DNA of 64,000 nt, taken from positions 1 through 64,000 of the forward strand of contig NZ_SSMD01000005.1 in assembly GCF_004799325.1 (NCBI RefSeq), read 5' to 3'. A model generated the notes under the pieces. That model was given only the letters and a program-made list of their open reading frames with translations. It did no database searches and had not been told where the DNA came from. The position numbers and the translations under genes were made by a program. Source of the stretch: Thalassobius vesicularis (lineage in GTDB: Bacteria; Pseudomonadota; Alphaproteobacteria; Rhodobacterales; Rhodobacteraceae). The first letter of the stretch is position 1; every line of letters begins with the position of its first letter. Of this stretch, positions 45,234 through 53,081 are shown in pieces.

Positions 45234-45665
45234 TCAGAGAACGCCGATTTCGGCCAGAGCTGCAGAAAGTTCCGGCGGCAGCGGTTCCTCGGCCACGCGG
45301 CCACGCGGCAGGTCGGCGGGGGTGTCCTCGGGCTTGAGGTAGCGCCAGCCCTGGAACGGACGTTTTTGGGCCAAAACCGTACGATGCAACTCGGGCTCCA
45401 GCACGATGGCGCAGCGGCGGATGCCATCGCTGCCCTGCACCTCGTCCAGCCGCAGGATGCGCTGGCGGCATTGAACGACGCCCTTGATCACCCAGTAGAT
45501 CGAGCCGCCGCCCAGCACCTCGTCCTCGCGCTTGGGCCACATGCGGGTGATGTGACGCGGCAGCCCGTCGGCGGTCTGCGCCTGTGGCAGGGCCTGCCAT
45601 GCGGCCAGATCCTCGACGTTTTCGGTGCCGACGCTGAGCTTGATGAGGTTGACGTGTTTGGGCAT
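45234..45665 (-). CDS. DUF1489 family protein
   Basis: 143 aa, matching the alphaproteobacterial DUF1489 family (HVNLIKLSVGTENVEDLAAW, RHITRMWPKREDEVLGGGSIYWVIKG, LEPELHRTVLAQKRPFQGWRY). Function unknown. The ATG at 45665 begins the family's conserved MPKHVNLIKL; 14 upstream codons are open but not conserved-looking. It is divergent from nrdJ. Confidence 0.88.
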   Translation of the reverse strand: MPKHVNLIKLSVGTENVEDLAAWQALPQAQTADGLPRHITRMWPKREDEVLGGGSIYWVIKGVVQCRQRILRLDEVQGSDGIRRCAIVLEPELHRTVLAQKRPFQGWRYLKPEDTPADLPRGRVAEEPLPPELSAALAEIGVL

Positions 45666-45692
45666 GCCTGACCTGTAGGTGGTGTGTGCGTA

Positions 45693-45764
45693 TGTGGCAA
45701 GCCACAATATGCAGTAGTTAATGCTCTCTTACCCGTTGACCAGTGCAATCAATATGACTAGTCT
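45693..45764 (+). promoter_or_regulatory. Candidate operator and promoter of nrdJ
   Basis: The nrdJ upstream gap holds a 14-bp inverted repeat TGTGGC-AA-GCCACA (45693-45706), then TTGACC (45736) and TAGTCT (45759) 17 bp apart, a plausible sigma70 promoter. A CACAATATG segment beside the repeat resembles half of an NrdR box. There is no B12 riboswitch structure that I can see. Confidence 0.35.
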
Positions 45765-45848
45765 GGGAAGCCTTCCGGGAACGCTCTGCTGCGGGGCGAC
45801 CGGAACCATCCGAACAATAAAACACTCTGAACCAACAGGATAGCCACC

Positions 45849-48113
45849 ATGACCCGTTTTGCTGCCCCCATTTCCGAACAGATCTGGGATATGAAGTACC
45901 GACTGAAAGAGGCCGATGGCACCCCCGTCGACCGTACGGTCGAGGATACTTGGCGGCGAATCGCGCGGTCCCTGGCACAGGTGGAAAAAGAACCGGAAGT
46001 CTGGGAGGCAAAGTTCTTCTCGGCGCTGGAAGATTTCAAATACCTGCCCGCAGGCCGTATCACCGCAGGCGCCGGCACCGGCCGCAAGGTGACGCTGTTC
46101 AACTGCTTCGTCATGGGCACGATCCCCGACAGCATGGGCGGCATCTTTGACATGCTGAAAGAAGCAGCGCTGACCATGCAGCAGGGCGGCGGCATCGGCT
46201 ATGACTTTAGCACGATCCGGCCCAAGGGTGCACCGGTGGCAGGCGTGGCGGCGGATGCCTCGGGCCCGCTGAGCTTCATGGATGTGTGGGATGCGATGTG
46301 CCGGACGATCATGTCGGCAGGCAGCCGCCGTGGTGCGATGATGGCCACCATGCGCTGCGACCACCCCGATATCGAGCAGTTCATCACCGCCAAATCCGAC
46401 AGCGCCCGCCTGCGCATGTTCAACCTGTCCGTTCTGGTCACCGACCCCTTCATGGAGGCGGTCAAGGCCGACGGCCCGTGGGATCTGCAATACGGCGGCA
46501 AGATCTACCACACGCTGCAGGCGCGTGACCTGTGGAACAAGATCATGAAGTCAACCTATGACTTCGCCGAGCCGGGCGTGATCTTTATCGACCGCATCAA
46601 CAAGGCCAACAACCTGTCCTACGTGGAAACCATCGCCGCCACCAACCCCTGCGGCGAGCAGCCCCTGCCGCCCTATGGCGCGTGCCTGCTGGGCTCGATC
46701 AACCTGGCGCGTCTGGTGAAGAACCCGTTCGACAAGGACGCCGGCATCGACATGGCCGCACTGGACGATCTGGTGCGCACCGCCGTGCGGATGATGGACA
46801 ACGTGGTGGATGCCTCGAACTTCCCGCTGCCGCAGCAGGCCGAAGAGGCGCAGAACAAGCGCCGCATCGGTCTGGGTGTGACCGGCCTGGCCGACGCGCT
46901 GCTGATGGTGGGGCTGGAATACGGCACTGACGCCGCCGCCGCCAAGGCCGAGGAATGGCTGAAACTGATCGCGCGGGCGTCGTATCTGGCGTCGGTCGAT
47001 CTGGCCAAGGAAAAGGGCGCCTTCCCGCTGTTCGACGCCGAGAAATACCTGGCCTCGGGCAACATGATTCAGATGGATGACGACGTGCGCGAGGCAATCC
47101 GCAGCCACGGCATCCGCAACGCGCTGCTGACCTCGATCGCACCGACCGGGACGATCAGCCTGTACGCGGGTAACGTGTCCTCGGGGATCGAGCCGGTCTT
47201 TGCCTATGCCTACACCCGCAAGGTGCTGCAAAAGGACGGCTCGCGCACAGAGGAAGAGGTGGTCGATTACGCCGTGCAGATGTGGCGCGACAAATTCGGC
47301 GACGCCCCGCTGCCGGGCTATTTCGTGAACGCCCAGACGCTGGCCCCGCTGGCCCACGTCAAGATGCAGGCGGCAGCACAGAAATGGGTCGACAGCTCGA
47401 TCTCGAAGACCATCAACTGCCCCGAGGACATCAGCTTCGAGGCGTTCAAGGACGTCTACATGTCGGCGTTCGAGAGCGGCTGCAAAGGCTGCACCACCTA
47501 TCGCCCGAATGACGTGACTGGCTCGGTCCTGTCGGTCAGCGAAAGCAGCGAGAAGGCCCCCGAGGCCGATACCGGCGCCGAGGTCATCTACATGGCCGAA
47601 CCGCTGGACCGCCCGCAGGCGCTGGAAGGCCACACTTACAAACTGCGCTGGCCGGATTCGGAGCACGCGATCTACCTGACCATCAACGACATCCTGATCA
47701 ACGGCCACCGCCGCCCGTTCGAGGTGTTCATCAATTCCAAGAACATGGAGCACTACGCTTGGACGCTGGCTCTGACCCGGATGATCTCGGCCGTGTTCCG
47801 TCGGGGCGGGGACGTGTCCTTTGTCGTCGAAGAGCTGAAAGCCGTGTTCGACCCACGCGGCGGCGCCTGGATGCAGGGCAAGTACATCCCCTCGATCCTG
47901 GCAGCGATCGGCGGCGTGATCGAGCAACACCTGATCCGTATCGGTTTCATCGAGGGCGAAGGCATGGGCCTGAAGTCCGACCCGCAGAAACAGGTGGTGA
48001 ACCTGGACAACGCCCCGCGCGGCAAGGCCTGCCCCAGCTGCGGTCAGTTCGACATGCGCATGGTCGAAGGCTGCATGACCTGCGGCAGCTGCGGCCACTC
48101 CAAGTGCGGTTGA
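45849..48113 (+). CDS. nrdJ: Adenosylcobalamin-dependent (class II) ribonucleotide reductase
   Basis: A 754-aa enzyme reducing ribonucleotides to deoxyribonucleotides with a B12-derived radical. Conserved blocks are KVTLFNCFVMGTIPDS, MQQGGGIGYDFSTIRP and the active-site ATNPCGEQPLPPYGACLLGSIN split across residues 257-280, with the radical Cys and Glu in NPCGE. TSIAPTGTISLYAGNVSSGIEP is the ten-stranded barrel loop. The C-terminal tail has two Cys pairs (CPSCG, CMTCGSCG), zinc- or redox-active. Independent of oxygen, it suits an obligate B12 user. Confidence 0.96.
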   Translation: MTRFAAPISEQIWDMKYRLKEADGTPVDRTVEDTWRRIARSLAQVEKEPEVWEAKFFSALEDFKYLPAGRITAGAGTGRKVTLFNCFVMGTIPDSMGGIFDMLKEAALTMQQGGGIGYDFSTIRPKGAPVAGVAADASGPLSFMDVWDAMCRTIMSAGSRRGAMMATMRCDHPDIEQFITAKSDSARLRMFNLSVLVTDPFMEAVKADGPWDLQYGGKIYHTLQARDLWNKIMKSTYDFAEPGVIFIDRINKANNLSYVETIAATNPCGEQPLPPYGACLLGSINLARLVKNPFDKDAGIDMAALDDLVRTAVRMMDNVVDASNFPLPQQAEEAQNKRRIGLGVTGLADALLMVGLEYGTDAAAAKAEEWLKLIARASYLASVDLAKEKGAFPLFDAEKYLASGNMIQMDDDVREAIRSHGIRNALLTSIAPTGTISLYAGNVSSGIEPVFAYAYTRKVLQKDGSRTEEEVVDYAVQMWRDKFGDAPLPGYFVNAQTLAPLAHVKMQAAAQKWVDSSISKTINCPEDISFEAFKDVYMSAFESGCKGCTTYRPNDVTGSVLSVSESSEKAPEADTGAEVIYMAEPLDRPQALEGHTYKLRWPDSEHAIYLTINDILINGHRRPFEVFINSKNMEHYAWTLALTRMISAVFRRGGDVSFVVEELKAVFDPRGGAWMQGKYIPSILAAIGGVIEQHLIRIGFIEGEGMGLKSDPQKQVVNLDNAPRGKACPSCGQFDMRMVEGCMTCGSCGHSKCG

Positions 48114-48120
48114 TCCGATT

Positions 48121-48173
48121 GAGCGCGCGTTCCGCGCGCGCTTGATATCTCGTCACCGGCCTTCGGGCCGGTG
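48121..48173 (+). terminator. Two hairpins after nrdJ
   Basis: AGCGCGCG-TTC-CGCGCGCGCT (48122-48142) and CACCGGCC-TTCG-GGCCGGTG (48154-48173, UUCG loop) follow the stop within 60 nt. Neither has a T run, but together they probably end the nrdJ transcript. Confidence 0.55.
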
Positions 48174-48184
48174 CCTCGAGTCTT

Positions 48185-48228
48185 GGGGCGCTGCCCCAAA
48201 CCCCCGGAGTATTTCCGTCAAGAAGAAG
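48185..48228 (+). repeat. Palindromic repeat copy C
   Basis: GGGGCGCTGCCCC head, AAACCCCCGGAGTATTT body, AAGAAGAAG tail. It faces copy D, so CCCCAAACCCCCGGAGTATT plus TC (48194-48215) and its complement (48246-48267) form a 22-bp perfect inverted repeat. Confidence 0.75.
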
Positions 48229-48245
48229 CTGGTTTCTTTCTGAAT

Positions 48246-48277
48246 GAAATACTCCGGGGGTTTGGGGGCAGGCCCCC
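48246..48277 (-). repeat. Palindromic repeat copy D, inverted partner of copy C
   Basis: On the minus strand it reads GGGGGCCTGCCCCCAAACCC and on through CCGGAGTATTTC, followed by CATTCAGAAAGAA. The C-D pair is arranged tail to tail, like a BIME. Confidence 0.7.
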
Positions 48278-48350
48278 AATTCAGACATATTCAAAAATTG
48301 TATTGCGTTAGCGTGGGCGCGCGCTATCCTTTGGCAAAAGGGAGGCGCTA

Positions 48351-49316
48351 ATGACATTTTTCAAACCCAGCCGCCGCGAGATTCTGAAACTGGCCGCAAT
48401 CGCTCCGGCCTTTGCAATGCCTGCTGCCGTGCGCGCGCAACTGGGGGCGCCGATGGGCGGGAACCCGGCGCATTTTCGGTTCACGCTGGGCGAGACCAAG
48501 CTGACCATTCTGTCCGACGGCTTTTTCAGCCTGCCTGCCGGTGGCACCGGCGTGAATGCCGATCCTGCCGAGGTGAAAGCCTTTCTGGAGCAGCATTTCC
48601 TGTCGCCCGACATGGGGTATTCGCACACCAATCACCTGCTGATCGAAAAGGGTGACGCGGTGATCCTGGTCGATGTCGGCTCGGGCAGCCGGTTTTTTGA
48701 CACGGTGGGCAAGTTGACCGCGAATATGCAGGCGGCGGGGGTTGATCCGGCCTCGATCACGCATGTGGTCATCACGCATGCCCATCCCGATCACATCTGG
48801 GGTATCCGCGACGATTTCGACGAGCCGATCTTTCCCGATGCGCAGTATTTCCTGGGTCAGGTCGAGCGTGACTACTGGTTGCAGGACGATCTGGTGAACA
48901 AGGTCGAGCCGACCGAGCAGCAGTTCGTGCTGGGGGCGGTCAACTCGATCAATGCCGATGGGCTGGAGTGGAACCTGGTGCAGGATGGGGACGAGATCGT
49001 GCCCGGTGTGCGTGTCATCCACACCCCCGGCCATACGCCCGGCCACATGAGCGTGGTGTTGGAGGATGGCGGCAAGCAGTTGATCGCGCTGGGGGATTGC
49101 ATGACTCATGCCTATCTCAGCTTCCAGCGGCCGACTTGGTATAACGGAACCGATCACGATGGTGAGCAGACCGTCGCCACGCGCACCCGGATGCTGGACA
49201 TGTGTGCCGCCGACCGGATCGCGGTTTTGGGCTACCACTTCCCGTTCCCTGGCGTCGGTCATGTCCTTCGCGAGGGGGACAGTTTTAGTTTCGTTCCCGC
49301 CCTCTGGCAATTCTGA
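48351..49316 (+). CDS. Tat-exported MBL-fold metallo-hydrolase
   Basis: A 321-aa metallo-beta-lactamase-fold hydrolase. The N-terminus SRREILKLAAIAPAFAMPAAVRA is a twin-arginine-type signal (RRE variant), so it folds in the cytoplasm and is exported. Metal ligands lie in THAHPDHIWG (HxHxDH) at about residue 143, with later His in HTPGHTPGHMSV and YHFPFPGVGH. The layout resembles the methyl parathion hydrolase / lactonase group; the substrate is unknown. AGGGAGGCGC precedes the ATG. Confidence 0.87.
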   Translation: MTFFKPSRREILKLAAIAPAFAMPAAVRAQLGAPMGGNPAHFRFTLGETKLTILSDGFFSLPAGGTGVNADPAEVKAFLEQHFLSPDMGYSHTNHLLIEKGDAVILVDVGSGSRFFDTVGKLTANMQAAGVDPASITHVVITHAHPDHIWGIRDDFDEPIFPDAQYFLGQVERDYWLQDDLVNKVEPTEQQFVLGAVNSINADGLEWNLVQDGDEIVPGVRVIHTPGHTPGHMSVVLEDGGKQLIALGDCMTHAYLSFQRPTWYNGTDHDGEQTVATRTRMLDMCAADRIAVLGYHFPFPGVGHVLREGDSFSFVPALWQF

Positions 49317-49331
49317 CGATTTCTCGCTTTG

Positions 49332-49382
49332 CTCCATTATTTCGCCAAAAACACCCGTCATAGGTGTTTCGAAGTAATGGAG
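49332..49382 (+). promoter_or_regulatory. Long hairpin covering the NYN-gene ribosome site
   Basis: CTCCATTA (49332-49339) pairs with TAATGGAG (49375-49382); TTCG (49341-49344) with CGAA (49370-49373); AAACACC (49349-49355) with GGTGTTT (49363-49369). In total 19 bp with one mismatch and a four-base bulge. GGAG at 49379-49382, the only ribosome site for the ATG at 49394, is inside the stem. Confidence 0.6.
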
Positions 49383-49393
49383 ACAAGACCGGT

Positions 49394-50014
49394 ATGAGCG
49401 CATCTGGTACAGCGCGTGTGGCGCTTTTGGTGGATGGGGAAAATGTCAGCTCGGGCTATGCGGGCAAGCTTCTGTCCGAGGCTGCGCAACATGGATGCGT
49501 CACTATCAAGCGCGTCTATGGCAATGCGGCGCGTGTCCCGGGTTGGGATGCTGCGCCGGGATTGCGGCTGGTCCATGCGGGGCAGGGCAAGAATGCCGCT
49601 GATCTGTTGCTGACCATCGAGGCGATGCAGATTTTCCACGACGCGCAGGCCGATGTGTTCGTGATTGCCAGTTCGGACGGGGATTTCAGCCATCTGGCGA
49701 CGCATCTGCGCGAACGCGGAGTGTTGGTGATTGGCGCGGGCGAAGGCAAGGCCCCGGAAACCTTTCGCAAATCCTGCTCGCTCTGGGTTCGGATCGAGGC
49801 GAAATCAACTGAGATCGACAAGGCCATCGCGCATGTGTTCAGCATCATGCCGGACGGATTGTCGATCGGGCAGGTGAACCCCGAAATCCGCAAGCGCCAC
49901 GCGATCACCCTTGCGGACGTGGCCGAAAAATCCTGGCGCAAGTATTTCGAGGCGCGCCCGAAACTTTATGCGATCACCGGGGCGGGGCCGCAGACAAGGA
50001 TTTCCCTGCTATAG
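49394..50014 (+). CDS. NYN/PIN-like domain protein (putative RNase)
   Basis: A 206-aa protein with an N-terminal NYN (LabA/DUF88, PIN-like) nuclease domain. The acidic metal-binding residues appear in VALLVDGENVSSGYAGK, NAADLLLTIEAMQIFH and FVIASSDGDFSHLATHLRERG. The C-terminal part (about 150-206, HVFSIMPDGLSIGQVNPEIRK) resembles an OST-HTH/LOTUS RNA-binding domain. RNA cleavage is expected from the fold but not shown. The start at ATG 49394 is used because an upstream start at 49364 would lie within the hairpin. Confidence 0.87.
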   Translation: MSASGTARVALLVDGENVSSGYAGKLLSEAAQHGCVTIKRVYGNAARVPGWDAAPGLRLVHAGQGKNAADLLLTIEAMQIFHDAQADVFVIASSDGDFSHLATHLRERGVLVIGAGEGKAPETFRKSCSLWVRIEAKSTEIDKAIAHVFSIMPDGLSIGQVNPEIRKRHAITLADVAEKSWRKYFEARPKLYAITGAGPQTRISLL

Positions 50015-50110
50015 GCAATGCCGCACAGGGTATGTGGAACGCCGCGTAGGCTCTGGTCAACGCGGTCCCCGTGGGGTATTCGGCTGGGGAAGCCGCGAAT
50101 TGGGGGACCC

Positions 50111-51241
50111 ATGTCCGAAAGCACCGCCTTTGAAACGCCCGGCGCCGTTGAGGCCAGCCTGCGCGACGCGATCAGCCCGATCGAAGACATCATCGAGGCC
50201 GCCCGCGAGGGCCAGATGTACATTCTGGTTGATCACGAGGACCGCGAGAACGAAGGCGATCTGGTCATCGCTGCCGAATTTGCCGATGCCAAGGCGATCA
50301 ACTTCATGGCCACGCATGGCCGCGGGCTGATTTGCCTGCCGATGACCGCCGAGCGGATCGACCGTCTGGGCCTGCCGATGATGGCCGTGAACAACTCGTC
50401 CCGGCATGAGACCGCGTTCACCGTCTCGATCGAGGCGCGCGAGGGTGTCAGCACCGGCATTTCCGCCGGGGACCGTGCGCTGACCATCGCCACCGCGATC
50501 AACGAACAGAACACGATGAAAAGCCTGGCCACCCCCGGCCACGTCTTCCCGCTGCGGGCCAAGCGCGGCGGCGTGCTGGTGCGCGCTGGTCATACCGAGG
50601 CGTCCGTGGACATCTCTCGTCTGGCCGGGCTGAACCCCAGCGCCGTGATCTGCGAGATCATGAAGGAAGATGGCACCATGGCCCGTCTGCCCGACCTGGT
50701 CGAGTTCGCCAAGCAGCACAACATGCTGATCGGCACGATCTCGGATCTGATCAAGTACCGCTCGCGCAATGACAACCTGGTTGTGGAAACCTCGCGCCGG
50801 ACCGTGACCTCGGAATTCGGTGGCGAGTGGGAGCTGGTGATCTACACCGACCAGACCCACGGTGTGGAACATGTCGTCATGATCAAGGGCGACATCACCA
50901 CCTCGGAACCCGTGCTGACTCGCACCCATGCCTTGCATGAGGCGACCGATATTCTGGGCCTTGGGCCGAAGTCCTCGAAACAGCTGCCCCGCGCGATGGA
51001 GGCGATTGCCGCCGAAGGCCGTGGCGTCGTGTGCCTGTTCCGCCAGCCGCGCCACGCGCTTTATGCTCGCGAAGAAGAAGGCGTGAAAACGATCAAGCAG
51101 ATCGGTCTGGGCGCGCAGATGCTGTCGAAACTGGGCCTGAAGGAACTGATCCTGCTGACCGACAGCCCGCGCACGAAATATGTGGGTCTGGATGCGTTCG
51201 ATATCTCGATCGTCGGCACCCGCCCCATTCTGAAGGACTGA
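50111..51241 (+). CDS. ribB: 3,4-dihydroxy-2-butanone 4-phosphate synthase with degenerate GTP cyclohydrolase II domain
   Basis: A 376-aa riboflavin enzyme. The N-terminal domain (to about residue 215) is a full RibB: YILVDHEDRENEGDLVIAAEF (acidic metal site), HGRGLICLPM, and TPGHVFPLRAKRGGVL, turning ribulose 5-phosphate into the four-carbon precursor. The C-terminal domain aligns with GTP cyclohydrolase II but lacks its three zinc Cys. Where they should be, it reads HALHEATDILGLGPKSSKQL, so GTP cleavage is not expected. It is the first gene of ribB-ribH-nusB; no FMN riboswitch is visible upstream. Confidence 0.92.
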   Translation: MSESTAFETPGAVEASLRDAISPIEDIIEAAREGQMYILVDHEDRENEGDLVIAAEFADAKAINFMATHGRGLICLPMTAERIDRLGLPMMAVNNSSRHETAFTVSIEAREGVSTGISAGDRALTIATAINEQNTMKSLATPGHVFPLRAKRGGVLVRAGHTEASVDISRLAGLNPSAVICEIMKEDGTMARLPDLVEFAKQHNMLIGTISDLIKYRSRNDNLVVETSRRTVTSEFGGEWELVIYTDQTHGVEHVVMIKGDITTSEPVLTRTHALHEATDILGLGPKSSKQLPRAMEAIAAEGRGVVCLFRQPRHALYAREEEGVKTIKQIGLGAQMLSKLGLKELILLTDSPRTKYVGLDAFDISIVGTRPILKD

Positions 51242-51244
51242 GCC

Positions 51245-51796
51245 ATGGCCGGACATGAAAGCCACTACATCCTGCCGCGCCCCAGCTTTGATAAGCCGGT
51301 CAAGCTGCTGATCGTCGTGTCGCCCTATTACAAGGACATCGCCGACAACATGATCGCCGGCGCCAAGGCCGAGATCGAAGCCTGCGGCGGCACTTGGGAT
51401 CTGATCGAAGTGCCCGGCGCGCTGGAAATCCCGACCGCCATCGGTATCGCCGAACGTATGTCCAACTTTGACGGCTACGTCGCGCTTGGCTGCGTGATCC
51501 GGGGCGAGACGACGCATTACGACACGGTGTGCAATGACTCGAGCCGTGCCATCCAGCTGCTGGGCTTGCAGGGCTTGTGCATCGGCAACGGCATCCTGAC
51601 CGTGGAGAACCGCAAACAGGCCGAGGTCCGCGCCGATCCGGCGGATCAGAACAAAGGTGGCGGTGCTGCGGCTGCGGCCTTGCATCTGATCGCGCTCAGC
51701 CGTAAGTGGGGCGCCCAGCGGAAGGGGGTGGGATTCGTTCCCGCCGCCGAGGAATACAAGCTGGCTGGTGAACTCAAGGATAACCCCAAGGCATGA
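51245..51796 (+). CDS. ribH: 6,7-dimethyl-8-ribityllumazine synthase
   Basis: A 183-aa lumazine synthase condensing the butanone phosphate with the ribitylamino-uracil. Conserved blocks: GALEIPTAIGIAER, GCVIRGETTHYDTVCNDSSR (catalytic His) and GNGILTVENRKQAEVRAD. It begins three bases after ribB and overlaps nusB by 4 nt. Confidence 0.96.
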   Translation: MAGHESHYILPRPSFDKPVKLLIVVSPYYKDIADNMIAGAKAEIEACGGTWDLIEVPGALEIPTAIGIAERMSNFDGYVALGCVIRGETTHYDTVCNDSSRAIQLLGLQGLCIGNGILTVENRKQAEVRADPADQNKGGGAAAAALHLIALSRKWGAQRKGVGFVPAAEEYKLAGELKDNPKA

Positions 51797-52287
51797 GCAC
51801 TGACTTCGCAGACAAGCCGTCGAACCTGTCGAATAACGCAAAGCGCAAGATGCGCTCGGCCTCGCGGCTTTATGCGGTGCAGGCGCTGTTCCAGATGGAG
51901 CAGTCCGGCCAGACCGTGGACAAGGTGATCGTCGAATTCCTGGATCACCGTTTCGGCGCCAGCTACGAAGGCGACGAAATGCAGGAAGGCGACGTGCCGC
52001 TGTTCCAGAAAACCATGCGCGACGCGGTGAACTGGCAGGTCAAGATCGACCAGATGACCGACCGCGCGCTGGTTGCCAAATGGCCCATCGGGCGCATCGA
52101 CCCGACCCTGCGCGCCCTGTTCCGCGCCGCCGGGGCCGAGATGACCGAAGGCGATGCCCCGCCCAAGGTGGTCATCACCGAATACGTTGACGTGGCCCGC
52201 GCGTTCTTTCCCGAAGGCAAAGAGCCGAAGTTCGTGAACGCCGTTCTGGATCACATGGCCCGCGAAGCCCGACCCGAGTCGTTCTGA
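51793..52287 (+). CDS. nusB: Transcription antitermination factor NusB
   Basis: A 164-aa helical RNA-binding protein that works with NusE (S10) at rRNA boxA sites. SASRLYAVQALFQMEQSGQ at the N-terminus and WPIGRIDPTLRALFRAAGAEM with VVITEYVDVARAFFPEGKEPKFVNAVLD at the C-terminus are characteristic. Translation is coupled to ribH through a 4-nt overlap, a common arrangement in this group. Confidence 0.96.
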   Translation: MSTDFADKPSNLSNNAKRKMRSASRLYAVQALFQMEQSGQTVDKVIVEFLDHRFGASYEGDEMQEGDVPLFQKTMRDAVNWQVKIDQMTDRALVAKWPIGRIDPTLRALFRAAGAEMTEGDAPPKVVITEYVDVARAFFPEGKEPKFVNAVLDHMAREARPESF

Positions 52288-52291
52288 CCCC

Positions 52292-52326
52292 CTTTTCGGC
52301 GCGCGGTGCTGAAACCCGCGCCGAAA
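52292..52326 (+). terminator. Hairpin after nusB
   Basis: TTTTCGGCGCG (52292-52302) pairs with CGCGCCGAAAA (52316-52326). There is no T run downstream on the plus strand. It probably marks the end of the ribB-ribH-nusB transcript. Confidence 0.5.
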
Positions 52327-52460
52327 ACCGACGTTCACGAAGGTTTCTTGCGCAAGATATCGCGAAATCGGCACATAATGGCGCAGGGCAGGGGCTTCCC
52401 CCTTGTTGCGCGGTTTCCTTGATCTATACTCTTTTCAAGAGTTCATGAGGGAGCTGCCAG

Positions 52461-52790
52461 ATGCCCAAACTCATCCGTCTTTACATCACCCAGGTTCTGA
52501 TCGGCTTTGGAATTGCCGCCGCTTTCGTGGCGATGCTCTTGTATTTCAACGTGGCGAACCTGTGGCATCTGGTGTCGCATTCCTCCAGCGGTCTGCTGGC
52601 CGTTTTCATCCTGTGGTTTGCCAACGGGATCGTCTTTGCAGGCGTGCAATTCGCAATCGCGATCATGCGCATGAAGGATGACGACGAGGGCGGCAGCGGT
52701 GGTCGTCGTGACCCGATTCGTGTCGACATGACCCGCATGGTCCCCATCCGTCAGGAAGCCAAAGCCAAGTCGCCGCTGCATCGCCGCTGA
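52461..52790 (+). CDS. Small membrane protein, conserved hypothetical
   Basis: 109 aa with two predicted membrane helices (residues about 8-30, LYITQVLIGFGIAAAFVAML, and about 42-67, GLLAVFILWFANGIVFAGVQ) and a charged cytoplasmic tail rich in Asp then Arg. GAGGGAGCTGCCAG precedes the ATG. No function known. It has its own terminator. Confidence 0.75.
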   Translation: MPKLIRLYITQVLIGFGIAAAFVAMLLYFNVANLWHLVSHSSSGLLAVFILWFANGIVFAGVQFAIAIMRMKDDDEGGSGGRRDPIRVDMTRMVPIRQEAKAKSPLHRR

Positions 52791-52811
52791 CCCTTGGTTA
52801 TCGGAAACAAA

Positions 52812-52840
52812 AACGCCGACCCGAAAGGGCCGGCGTTTTT
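52812..52840 (+). terminator. Rho-independent terminator
   Basis: AACGCCG (52812-52818) and CGGCGTT (52831-52837), with further pairing around a CCGAAAGG centre, are followed by a T run to 52840. It lies 22 nt after the stop of the membrane-protein gene. Confidence 0.9.
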
Positions 52841-52844
52841 CGTT

Positions 52845-53006
52845 GTGGCGGGCCCGCAGCAACCGTGGGGTTATCTCATTCCCGAGGACCTGTATATACA
52901 GGTGGGCGCCAGGTAATCAGGCCAGGGCCAGAACAGAGCCAGCTCCCTCGGAATTGCTTAAGGCCACCGGAATGCAACCGTGTCACGAGAAGAGCAGCAC
53001 CCGCCA
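52845..53006 (+). ncRNA. Candidate structured small RNA, 6S-like
   Basis: This gene-free stretch folds as a long stem with an asymmetric central bubble. GGCGGG (52847) pairs with CCCGCC (53000), GGTT (52869) with AACC (52976), CATTCC (52877) with GGAATG (52969), and CCGAGG (52882) with CCTCGG (52946). The unpaired 3' side is AATTGCTTAAGGCCACC. A 16-bp perfect palindrome (52888-52903) tops one branch. This resembles the 6S RNA layout (closing stem, bubble, apical stem). I did not recognise a 6S sequence outright. Confidence 0.4.
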
Positions 53007-53053
53007 ATCCGCTATCTAGTATGCGGCGGGCCATCCGACAAGGGCTTGCATAT

Positions 53054-53068
53054 GTTCATGATTTGTTC
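53054..53068 (+). promoter_or_regulatory. LexA (SOS) box of mmcB
   Basis: GTTC-ATGATTT-GTTC is an exact match to the alphaproteobacterial SOS box GTTC-N7-GTTC, 13 nt before the mmcB ATG, where bound LexA would block transcription. Confidence 0.85.
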
Positions 53069-53081
53069 ATAATCTGACGGC

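Noticed and set aside
45666-45848. Cobalamin riboswitch before nrdJ
   Set aside because: I looked for the B12 box and a large multi-helix leader; neither is visible in this 183-nt gap.
50015-50110. FMN riboswitch before ribB
   Set aside because: The gap is only 96 nt and lacks the conserved RFN-element strings.
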